The translations under genes and the position numbers were made by a program. Source: Solwaraspora sp. WMMA2065 (GTDB lineage: Bacteria; Actinomycetota; Actinomycetes; Mycobacteriales; Micromonosporaceae). Taken from it: 64,000 nt of DNA. The notes under the pieces were generated by a model. It worked only from the letters and a program-made list of their open reading frames with translations, did no database searches and was not told where the DNA came from. Below are positions 7,963-16,400 of this stretch, piece after piece. The stretch is taken from assembly GCF_030345075.1 (NCBI RefSeq), contig NZ_CP128361.1, positions 3,596,001-3,660,000 on the forward strand, given 5' to 3'. Position 1 is the first letter of the stretch, and the number at the start of each line of letters is the position of its first letter.

Positions 7963-9516
7963 TCAGCGGTGCAGGTCGGCGGTGAAGAACCGGGTCAGCG
8001 GCTGGATGTGCCGGTCCGGTCGACGCCACTCGGCCAGCAGGTCCTCCAGCAGGTGCAGCTCCTCGACGAGTTCGCCGCCCCGGTAGCGGCGCACCACCGG
8101 GTGGATGAAGGCGCTCTCGGACGCCCGGTCGGGCTGCGGGTGACGTTCGATCGAGAAGACGTCCGGGTAGTCGTCCCGCCCCCAGCGCAGCCCGAACGTG
8201 TAGTAGTGGCTCTCGCTGCCGAATCGGCGTACCGCGTAGTCCTCCGGCAGGTCGTGGTAGTGCCGGACGTGACCGGTTGCCTGGTCGACGACCAGGGCGT
8301 CGACCAGGAACTCGAACTGGGTCCACAGCGCCGAGCTCCAGTTGACCCGGTCCAGCACCGCCCGGGTCAACGAGTCCGGGTCGGCGGAGACCTTGTCGAA
8401 GCCCAGCGGCGCAGCCTCGTACCGCTCGCGCAGCAGCGCGGTCAGGGTCCGCAGGTTGTACCGGAACCCGTCGATGAATGCCGAGGACGCCTTCTTGAAG
8501 TCGCGGTCCTGGGCCACGGTGCCGGCGAAGTAGAGGCCGTCGACGTCGACCGACTGCCAGTCCGGGTCGGTGGCCGGCATCCGGCCGCTGGGGACCAGCT
8601 TCGGACTGGCGCTGGCACCGAAGATCGAGGTGTCCATGGCGAAGCCGGTGCAGCGCAGCACCGACTCGTACTCCATCACCGCGGTCTCGCCGTCGGCGTG
8701 GGTGTAGGTGAGGTGCACCTCGTAGCGGTCGCCGACCGGGCGGATCTCGTCGACCACGCAGTCCAGTACCGAGTGCAGCGTCTTGAACTGGTAGCTGTCC
8801 AGCACCGCGCCGTGATGGCCGCGTACGTCCCCGGGGTGTTTGGTGTTCCAGGCCAGCCGCATCGGCCGAGGGCTGGCCAGGTGCACCATGGATGCGTGGC
8901 CGAGGATCGCCGAGGCCGTTTCGAACGCCGAGTTGCCCTTGCCGAGGATCAGCACCCGGTGGCCGGCGTAGTCCGCCGGGTCGGTGCTCATCGCCTCGTA
9001 GCCGACCGCGTGTTCGATACCGGTTACGTCGGGGATGTTCGGCCGGCCCCAGCCGGTGGCCACGACCAGGCACTCGCAGCTGTAGGTCTGGTCACCGGCG
9101 GACACCACGAAGCCGTCCTCGGTCTTCTCGACCCGCTCGACGCCGACGCCGTACCGGATCGCCAGCCGGTGGTGCCGGGCGAAGTCGGCCAGGTAGCGGA
9201 CCAGGTCGTCGGCGCTCGGGTAGTACTCCCGGCTGTAGTCGGAGAAGGGCAGTTCGAACGGCTCGTGCAGCAGCGAGTTCCAGTCCCAGCGGAGTCGGAT
9301 CTCCGGGTCGGCGCTGACGGTGTGCACCTTGTTCAGCGAGATCAGGCCGCGGTGTCTAGGGAACCGCCGGAAGAACTCCCCGGGACCATCGGATCGCTCC
9401 AGTGTGAGGTAGTCGCTGCCGGCCTGCTGCAGGTAGTAGCTGAGCTGTAGCCCGGCCGGGCCGGCGCCGACGATCAGATACCGGTGGTGGGTGGTCGCGG
9501 GCGGCACGTCGGTCAT
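7963..9516 (-). CDS. FAD/NAD(P)-binding monooxygenase-like flavoprotein (FOXRED2-like)
   Basis: The 517-residue protein begins after a GGGGAGAG ribosome-binding site. An N-terminal FAD Rossmann motif (GAGPAGLQLSYYLQQAG, about residues 13-29) and a central NAD(P)H Rossmann motif (LILGKGNSAFETA, about residues 167-179) are both clear. The passages around GYEAMSTDPADY and VLDSYQFKTLHSVLD recall the FOXRED2 group of flavoproteins, more distant from N-hydroxylases and Baeyer-Villiger monooxygenases. No signal peptide is visible. Its position next to the nitroreductase-like gene and the enediyne core suggests an oxidative tailoring role, such as hydroxylation of an aromatic or the core, but the substrate is unknown. 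Confidence 0.8.
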   Translation of the reverse strand: MTDVPPATTHHRYLIVGAGPAGLQLSYYLQQAGSDYLTLERSDGPGEFFRRFPRHRGLISLNKVHTVSADPEIRLRWDWNSLLHEPFELPFSDYSREYYPSADDLVRYLADFARHHRLAIRYGVGVERVEKTEDGFVVSAGDQTYSCECLVVATGWGRPNIPDVTGIEHAVGYEAMSTDPADYAGHRVLILGKGNSAFETASAILGHASMVHLASPRPMRLAWNTKHPGDVRGHHGAVLDSYQFKTLHSVLDCVVDEIRPVGDRYEVHLTYTHADGETAVMEYESVLRCTGFAMDTSIFGASASPKLVPSGRMPATDPDWQSVDVDGLYFAGTVAQDRDFKKASSAFIDGFRYNLRTLTALLRERYEAAPLGFDKVSADPDSLTRAVLDRVNWSSALWTQFEFLVDALVVDQATGHVRHYHDLPEDYAVRRFGSESHYYTFGLRWGRDDYPDVFSIERHPQPDRASESAFIHPVVRRYRGGELVEELHLLEDLLAEWRRPDRHIQPLTRFFTADLHR

Positions 9517-9674
9517 GGATCTCTCCCCGGTCGGAATATCCATGACTTTTTATGATAAATGCGCATAGGTCAATCGGTCATACGGATCATCGACGACCGA
9601 CCGAGGGGCGGTTGCGCGACCCGGTCGGCAATCCGATCTCCGTGCCGTGGTGGACGTCCCGGGGCACCCGGAAA

Positions 9675-9698
9675 CCCGGCCGTGGTGGACAGGCCGGG
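9675..9698 (-). terminator. Possible hairpin terminator after the 104-residue gene
   Basis: Arms CCCGGCC (9675-9681) and GGCCGGG (9692-9698) enclose a 10-base loop, 28 bases past the stop of the gene at 9726. The stem is only 7 bp and has no T-run, so the call is weak. Confidence 0.4.
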
Positions 9699-9725
9699 CA
9701 CCCGGGATCGCCGCAGCGGCCGAGG

Positions 9726-10040
9726 TCAGGCCGCCTGGGTCGCCGGCTCGCGCCGGCCGCTGACCTTCGCCGGCGGCATCGGGCCGCCCTTCGCGGTGCC
9801 GGACATCTCGTCACCGTCGACCACGACGTCGAACACCAGATTCATCCGGATCGGCTTGGTGATCGACTGGAACCAGGACAGCCGGTCGTCGGCCACCTGC
9901 AGGTCCTGCAGTACCAGTTCCTCCTTCTCCCCACGGGAGATCCCCTGCAGCACACCGTCCTTGGTGAACAGTTCGAGCACGGTGTGCCGGGTACCAAGCG
10001 GGGTGGCCACGGCAACCTTCCAGAATCCCTCGACAGACAC
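9726..10040 (-). CDS. 104-residue protein of unknown function in the enediyne locus
   Basis: The chosen start is the GTG at 10040, preceded by AAGGAG; the open frame further upstream lacks a start signal. The protein alternates hydrophobic and polar residues as in a small beta-barrel, from EGFWKVAVATPLGTRHTVLEL through LVFDVVVDGDEMSGTA, and ends with KGGPMPPAKVSGRREP. It has no cysteine, signal peptide or membrane segment. I do not recognise a family. It diverges from unbV across a 457-base regulatory gap, so it is probably a co-regulated small pathway protein, possibly a binding or scavenging protein; this is inference from shape and place only. Confidence 0.7.
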   Translation of the reverse strand: MSVEGFWKVAVATPLGTRHTVLELFTKDGVLQGISRGEKEELVLQDLQVADDRLSWFQSITKPIRMNLVFDVVVDGDEMSGTAKGGPMPPAKVSGRREPATQAA

Positions 10041-10497
10041 GACGGCTCCTTCTCTGCGCGGTGAGCCGGACAGCCGACCGAAATACGACGGTGCACGGTG
10101 TCCGGATGACGCGTCATGCGACACCTCACTCAGGCTAGCCAGCTCCTGTCGCCGAGGGTTTCGCAATATTGCCGTCTTTCCAGCCGATCGGATCGGCGAC
10201 GGATTGTGACAGATCCCAGAATGCAGCGAATCACCGGAGGCAATGTGAAAGAAGCGCTGCACCGTACGGCCGTCGGACGATGATCCCGGTGGCCGACCGT
10301 GCCGCGCGGCCTCCCCATCTCCACCCACCCTCGGCTTCAGGAGGATCCCCCGGCGAGCCGGGAGCTGCGAGAGCTCCCGTTCACCGCACGCCATTCCCGG
10401 AAATTCATCGGATCGGCGTTGCGGCAACGATGTCCGCCCTGTCAACTCCGTCGGCCTGGACAACAGCCGATGGTTCCCGCAGTAAGGAGACCAGACC
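10041..10497. promoter_or_regulatory. Divergent promoter region between the 104-residue gene and unbV
   Basis: No gene is convincing in this 457-base gap. It is more A/T-rich than the genes around it and must carry the promoters for both the leftward small gene and the rightward enediyne core operon. Two near-adjacent perfect palindromes stand out: GCAATATTGC at 10163-10172 and GCCGATC-G-GATCGGC at 10183-10197. Their closeness suggests an operator for a dimeric repressor or activator. I cannot identify the regulator or place -35/-10 boxes securely. Confidence 0.45.
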
Positions 10498-12468
10498 GTG
10501 CTGGGTCAACGCCTGCGCTCGATCAGCCCCGGGATAACGGCGATCTTACTTCTCGTCGTGATGTTCTTCATCATCGATGCTCGCGTGTCGGTGGCCGGCG
10601 CTGACGAGGTTGCCCAAAAGTACCGGTTCACCGAGCTTGAGATCGACTATCCGGAAGGTTACGACCAACTACCTAAACGGAACATCCGTGAGGTCAACGA
10701 GTCGTACCACAAGATCCGGTCCTGGATCTCCTCGGTGGGCGCGAGCATCGCCGTCAACGACCTGACCGGCCACGGGGTGGCCAACAGCTTGTGCTTCGTC
10801 GACGTGCGGACCAACGAGGTGGTGGTCACCTACGCGCCGACCGCACCGGCCGCCGACCGGTTCGAGCCGTTCCTGCTCGACCCGGCGCCGCTGCCGATCG
10901 ACCACACGATGGCGCCGATGGGCTGCGTGCCGGGTGACTACAACCTGGACGGCCGGATGGACATCATGGTGACCTACTGGGGCCGGGTGCCGATCCTGTT
11001 CCTGCGCAAGGCCGGAACCGAGCTGCCCGCCAACGACGCGTACCACCGGCAGGAGATCCTGCCGCAGGACTCGCCGGACGGCCGCTACCACGGGCCGAAG
11101 TGGCACACCAACGCGGCCACGGTCAACGACTTCGACGGTGACGGCAAGCCGGACGTGGTGATTGGCAACTACTTCCCCGAGTCCGATGTGCTCGCCCCGG
11201 ACGGCCAGGACAACGTCGAGATGAACGACTCGCTCTCCACCGCGACCAACGGCGGCGGGCTGCAGGTGCTGCGCTGGCACGCGGCGACCGCCGGCGAGAC
11301 GCCGTCGGTGACCTTCGTGCCGGAGCGCGGTGCGGTCCCGTTCGCCAAGAGCACCGGCTGGACCCTGGCGCTGAGCTCCGCTGACCTGACCGGTCGCGGC
11401 CTGCCGGACATGTACGTCGCGAACGACTTCACCTTCGACGCCCTGCTGCACAACGTCTCCCGGCCCGGTCAGATCAAGTTCGAGGCGGTGTACGGCGAGC
11501 GCAGCCACGGTACGCCGAAGTCGTTCCAGCTGGGCAAGGACTCGTTCAAGGGGATGGGCGTCGACTTCGGCGACCTGGACGCGAACGGCAGCTTCGACAT
11601 GGTGGTCTCCAACATCACCACCGCCTGGGGGTTGGAGGAGAGCAACTTCGTCTGGGTGAACCAGGCCGGCTCCGAGGAGGAGGCCCTGCAGAGTCTCTCC
11701 GCCGGTACTGCGCCGTTCATCCAGCAGGCCCGGCCGCTCGGCCTGGCCTGGAGCGGCTGGGGCTGGGACGTGAAGTTCGCCGACTTCCGCAACGACGGTG
11801 ACCTGGAGGTCGTGCAGACGCTCGGCTTCGTCAAGGGCGACATCGACCGGTGGCCGTGGCTGCAGGAGATGGCGATGTCCAACGACAACCTGCTCTCCAA
11901 CCCGGCGATGTGGCCGAACATGCAGCCCGGCGACGACATCGCCGGTGACCAGCCGCTCGCCTTCTTCGCCCGGACCGACAGCGGCGAGTTCACCAACATC
12001 ACCGAGCAGCTCGGCCTGGACGTGCCGATCCCGACCCGCGGCATCGCCACCGCCGACACCCGGGCGACCGGCGCGCTCGACCTGGCCGTAGCCCGGCAGT
12101 GGGCCGCCCCGGCGTTCTACACCAACGAGGCACCGGACCTCGGCGACTACCTCAACCTGCGGCTGTACCGGCCGACGCTGGACGGCACCGACGCCGACCT
12201 GCCCGGTACGCCGGCCTACGGCGCCACCGTCACGGTCACCACCGCAGACGGACGCCGGCAGGTCTCCCAGCTCGACGGCGGCAGTGGCCACGGCGGCAAA
12301 CGCAGCTTCGATGTCCACCTCGGACTCGGAGACGCCACCGGCCCGGTCACCGTCGACCTGCGCTGGCGTGACCTCGACGGCGATCTGCACAGCACCACTC
12401 AGCAGCTGTCGGCCGGCACGCACACCCTCGTGCTGACCGACCGTGTCCAGGAGGTTCCGAACCGATGA
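10498..12468 (+). CDS. unbV: Enediyne conserved protein UnbV (FG-GAP/ASPIC-UnbV)
   Basis: The 656-residue protein starts with GTG after AAGGAG. A hydrophobic N-terminal helix (about residues 11-34, ITAILLLVVMFFIIDA) looks like a signal anchor or uncleaved signal. The rest shows several FG-GAP/calcium-type loops such as DYNLDGRMDIM, DFDGDGKPDVV, DLDANGSFDMVVSN and DFRNDGDLEVV, expected to form a beta-propeller. The C-terminal region from about 555 (LNLRLYRP to LGLGDATGPVTVDLRW) matches the ASPIC/UnbV domain. UnbV is one of the conserved enediyne cassette proteins with no settled biochemical role. It overlaps unbU by 4 bases (ATGA), indicating translational coupling in the core operon. Confidence 0.92.
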   Translation: MLGQRLRSISPGITAILLLVVMFFIIDARVSVAGADEVAQKYRFTELEIDYPEGYDQLPKRNIREVNESYHKIRSWISSVGASIAVNDLTGHGVANSLCFVDVRTNEVVVTYAPTAPAADRFEPFLLDPAPLPIDHTMAPMGCVPGDYNLDGRMDIMVTYWGRVPILFLRKAGTELPANDAYHRQEILPQDSPDGRYHGPKWHTNAATVNDFDGDGKPDVVIGNYFPESDVLAPDGQDNVEMNDSLSTATNGGGLQVLRWHAATAGETPSVTFVPERGAVPFAKSTGWTLALSSADLTGRGLPDMYVANDFTFDALLHNVSRPGQIKFEAVYGERSHGTPKSFQLGKDSFKGMGVDFGDLDANGSFDMVVSNITTAWGLEESNFVWVNQAGSEEEALQSLSAGTAPFIQQARPLGLAWSGWGWDVKFADFRNDGDLEVVQTLGFVKGDIDRWPWLQEMAMSNDNLLSNPAMWPNMQPGDDIAGDQPLAFFARTDSGEFTNITEQLGLDVPIPTRGIATADTRATGALDLAVARQWAAPAFYTNEAPDLGDYLNLRLYRPTLDGTDADLPGTPAYGATVTVTTADGRRQVSQLDGGSGHGGKRSFDVHLGLGDATGPVTVDLRWRDLDGDLHSTTQQLSAGTHTLVLTDRVQEVPNR

Positions 12469-13460
12469 CCACGACCGCCGAACGCCAACAGACCGTCGGC
12501 ACGACGACGGCCCCCGCCGGTCCACCCGCGCCGGCGGCGAAGGAGCCGGACCGCCGCTACCTGGCGCTGCGCAACTTCGCCATCTCGATGACCGTGTTCA
12601 ACATCCTCGGGTACACCGTCCTGGGCTTCGAGCAGCCGTGGCTGTGGCCGATCCTGGCGGTGCTGGTGGGCTACGCCACCGAGCTGGTCTTCGAGACCTT
12701 CAGCGCCCGGATGCAGCAGCGGGCACCCCGGTACACCGGGCGCGGCGGACGCGGCATGTACGAGTTCCTGCTGCCCGCCCACATCACCGCGCTGGCCTGC
12801 AACATGCTGCTGTACGCCAACGACATGTTCCTGCCGATCGCGTTCGCGGTGATCGTCGGGGTCACCGGCAAGTACGTCTTCCAGGCCCCGGTGTACGGCC
12901 GGATGCGGCACTACATGAACCCGTCCAACCTGGGCATCACCGTGGCCCTGGTCTGCTTCGGCTCGTGGATCTCGATCGCCCCGCCGTACCAGTTCACCGA
13001 GGGTGCCAACACCTTCTTCCGGATCATGATCCCGATCATCATCGTCACCGCCGGTACGGTGATCAACGCCATGCTGACCCGCAAGGTGGCGTTGATCGTC
13101 GGCTGGCTGGGCGGCTTCGCCATCCAGGCGCTGCTGCGGCACTGGATCTGGGACGTGGCACTGTTCTCGGCGCTCGGCGTGATGGCCGGGGTGGCGTTCG
13201 TGCTGTTCACCAACTACATGATCACCGACCCGGGGACCACCCCGGTCAAGCCGATCCACCAGTTCATGTTCGGGTCGTCGGTGGCCATGGTCTACGGCGT
13301 ACTGATGCTGTTCAACGTCGTCTACACGCTGTTCTTCGCCGTCGTCGTGGTCTGCGGCGCCCGCGGCATCTACTGGTGGATGGTTCACCTGCGTAAGCGC
13401 GCCCAGCAGCAGGCGGCGGTGGCACCCGCCCCCGCGCCGGTGGCCGGCGCGACGGCGTGA
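12465..13460 (+). CDS. unbU: Enediyne conserved membrane protein UnbU
   Basis: The 331-residue protein is rich in hydrophobic helices, about eight, spread over residues 38-300. A polar N-terminus precedes them and an Ala/Pro tail follows. The layout and segments such as ALRNFAISMTVFNILGY, RHYMNPSNLGITVALVCFG and FMFGSSVAMVYGVLMLFNVVYTLFFA resemble the RnfD/NqrB-like membrane family to which UnbU belongs. UnbU is a universally conserved member of enediyne cassettes, with proposed roles in electron transfer or export but no proven function. Its start overlaps the unbV stop and it lies 13 bases before pksE, so it is part of the same transcript. Confidence 0.9.
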   Translation: MTTTAERQQTVGTTTAPAGPPAPAAKEPDRRYLALRNFAISMTVFNILGYTVLGFEQPWLWPILAVLVGYATELVFETFSARMQQRAPRYTGRGGRGMYEFLLPAHITALACNMLLYANDMFLPIAFAVIVGVTGKYVFQAPVYGRMRHYMNPSNLGITVALVCFGSWISIAPPYQFTEGANTFFRIMIPIIIVTAGTVINAMLTRKVALIVGWLGGFAIQALLRHWIWDVALFSALGVMAGVAFVLFTNYMITDPGTTPVKPIHQFMFGSSVAMVYGVLMLFNVVYTLFFAVVVVCGARGIYWWMVHLRKRAQQQAAVAPAPAPVAGATA

Positions 13461-13473
13461 GGAAAGGTATCTG

Positions 13474-16400
13474 ATGAGTGACCGTATCGCGGTGGTCGGG
13501 ATCGCCTGCCGGTATCCCGACGCCGACTCCCCCAACCAACTGTGGGAGAACGTGCTCACCGGCCGCCGGGCCTTCCGCCGGCTGCCGGACGAGCGGATGA
13601 ACCACGAGGACTACTACTCCCCCGACCCGGCCGCGCCGGACCGGTTCTACTCGGCCAAGGCGGCGGTGCTGGAGGGGTTCGAATTCGACCGGGTCAAGTA
13701 CCGGATCGCCGGCAGCACCTTCCGGTCCACCGACATGACCCACTGGCTGGCCCTGGACACCGTCGCCCGGGCCCTGGCCGACGCCGGCTTCGCCGACGGT
13801 GAAGGGCTGCCGGCGGCCAGCACCGGCGTGGTCATCGGCAATACCCTGACCGGTGAGTTCAGCCGGGCGAACCTGCTGCGGCTGCGCTGGCCGTACGTCC
13901 GGCGCACGGTCGGCGCGGCCCTGCGCGAGCAGGGCTGGGACGACACCGCGGTGACCGCCTTCCTGGACGATCTGGAGCCGCGCTACAAGGCGCCGTTCCC
14001 GCCGATCGACGAGGACACCCTCGCCGGTGGGCTGGCCAACACCATCGCCGGGCGGATTTGCAACCACTTCGACTTCAAGGGCGGCGGGTACACCGTCGAC
14101 GGTGCCTGCTCGTCGTCGCTGCTGTCGGTCGCCACCGCCTGCAACGCGCTGAGCAACGGCGAGCTGGACGCGGCGGTCGCCGGCGGGGTGGACCTGAGCA
14201 TCGACCCGTTCGAGGTGATCGGCTTCGCTAAGACCGGCGCGCTGGCCACCGCCGAGATGCGGGTGTACGACCGCAACTCCAACGGCTTCTGGCCCGGTGA
14301 GGGCTGCGGCATGCTGGTGCTGATGCGCGACGAGGACGCCGTCGCCCGGGGTCTGCGTCGGCACGCGGTCATCGCCGGCTGGGGCTACTCCTCCGACGGC
14401 AAGGGCGGCATCACCCGGCCGGAGGCCAGCGGCCACCGACTGGCGATCCGTCGGGCGTACCAGCGGGCCGGCTTCGGCATCGACTCGGTCGCCTACCTGG
14501 AGGGACACGGCACCGGGACGGCCGTCGGTGACGCCACCGAGCTGCGCGCGTTCACCGAGGCCCGCCGAGAGGCGGCCCCGGACGGCGAGCCGGCCGCGAT
14601 CAGTACGGTCAAGGGCAACTTCGGCCACACCAAGGCCGCCGCCGGGGTGGCCGGCCTGCTCAAGGCGATCCTGGCGGTCCGCCAACAGGTGATCCCGCCG
14701 GCCACCGGGCACGTCGAGACCCACCCGGAGCTGGACGTCGAGCAGCCCGCGCTGCGGGTGCCGGCCGCCGCCGAGCTGTGGCCGGCGGACAAGCCGATCC
14801 GGGCCGCGGTCTCGTCGATGGGCTTCGGTGGGATCAACGCCCACGTGGTGGTGGAGACCGCCGAGACCAGCCGGCGGACCCGGGTCGGGACCGCGACCAC
14901 GGCGCTGGTGCGGTCCCGGCAGGACACCGAGCTGCTGCTGTTCGACGCCCGGACCCCGCAGGAGCTCGGCGAACGACTCGCCGGGCTGGCCCCGTGGGTG
15001 GCCCGGCTGTCCTACGCCGAACTCGGCGACCTGGCCGCCGCGCTGGCCGGGCAGTTGGCCGGCCAGCCGGTCCGGGCCGCGGTGGTCGCCGGCTCCCCGG
15101 AACAGGCCGCCGGCCGGCTCAGCCGGCTGGCGGAGGCGGTCGCCGCCGGTGAGCGTACGGTCATCGACGCCGCCGACGGCGTGTTCCTCGGCGCCGCTGG
15201 CGGCAACCCGCGCATCGGGTACCTGTTCCCCGGGCAGGGTGCCGGGCGGCGGGCCGACGGTGGCGCACTGCGTCGCCGGTTCGCCGACGTCGACACGCTG
15301 TACCGGACGTACCAGCCACCGGCCGGTGCCGACCTGGTGGCCACGGCGGTCGCCCAGCCACGGATCGTCACCGGATCTGTCGCCGGTCTGCGGGTGCTGT
15401 CCATGGTGGGCATCGAGGCCACCGGTGCCGCCGGGCACAGCCTCGGTGAACTGACCGCGCTGCACTGGGCCGGGGCGATGGATGAGCCGACGCTACTGGC
15501 CACGGCCGCCGCCCGAGGCCGGATCATGGCCGACGCCAGCGCCGGTGACGGCACCATGGCCAGCATCTCCGCCGCGCCCGAGGTGGTGCAGCCGCTGCTC
15601 GCCGGTACGGCGGTGGTGATCGCCGGCTACAACAGCCCGCAGCAGACCGTGGTCTCCGGCCCAGTCGCCGCAGTCGAGCAGGTCGGTGCCCGAGCCGAAC
15701 GGCAGGGCCTGTTCTGGACCCGGATCGCCGTGTCGCACGCCTTCCACTCCGAGGCGGTCGCCCCGGCCGCGGTGGCGTTCGGTGAACACCTGGCCGGTCA
15801 GTCGTTCACCCCGCTGGCCAGGTCGATGGTCTCCACCGTCACCGGTGAGCCGCTGCCGGCCGACACCGACGTCGTCGACCTGCTGCGCCGGCAGGTGCTC
15901 GACCCGGTGCGGTTCACCCAGGCGGTGAGCCGGCTCGCCGAGACCAGTGACCTGCTGCTGGAGATCGGTCCGGGTCGGATCCTGCGCGGCCTGGCCGGCG
16001 AGATCGCCCCGGACGTGCCGACGATCTCGCTGGAGACCGACAGCTTGTCGCTGTCCGGGCTGCTCAACGCCGTCGGGGCCGCGTACGCGCTGGGCGCGGT
16101 GATCGACCACGATGCGTTGTTTCAGGGCCGGTTCACCCGACCGCTGGAACCCGGTCGGCCGCTGCGCTTCCTCGCCAGCCCGGCCGAGTCGGCCCCGGCC
16201 GGCGACTTCGCCGTCGCCCGGCAGGCCGGAGCCCAGCCGGCCGATCACGCCGCGGGATCCGCGAACAGCTCCCGGGACCAGGCGGCGGGGCGCTCCGGTG
16301 CGGACAGTCTCGAGGTGCTCCGTCGGCTCGCCGCCGAACGGGCCGAGCTGCCGCTGGATGCGGTACGCCCGGACAGCCGGCCCCTCGACGAGCTGCATCT

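Noticed and set aside
13312-15465. A 717-residue leftward frame opposite unbU and pksE
   Set aside because: Shadow of the unbU-pksE coding strand; composition and lack of motifs argue against it.
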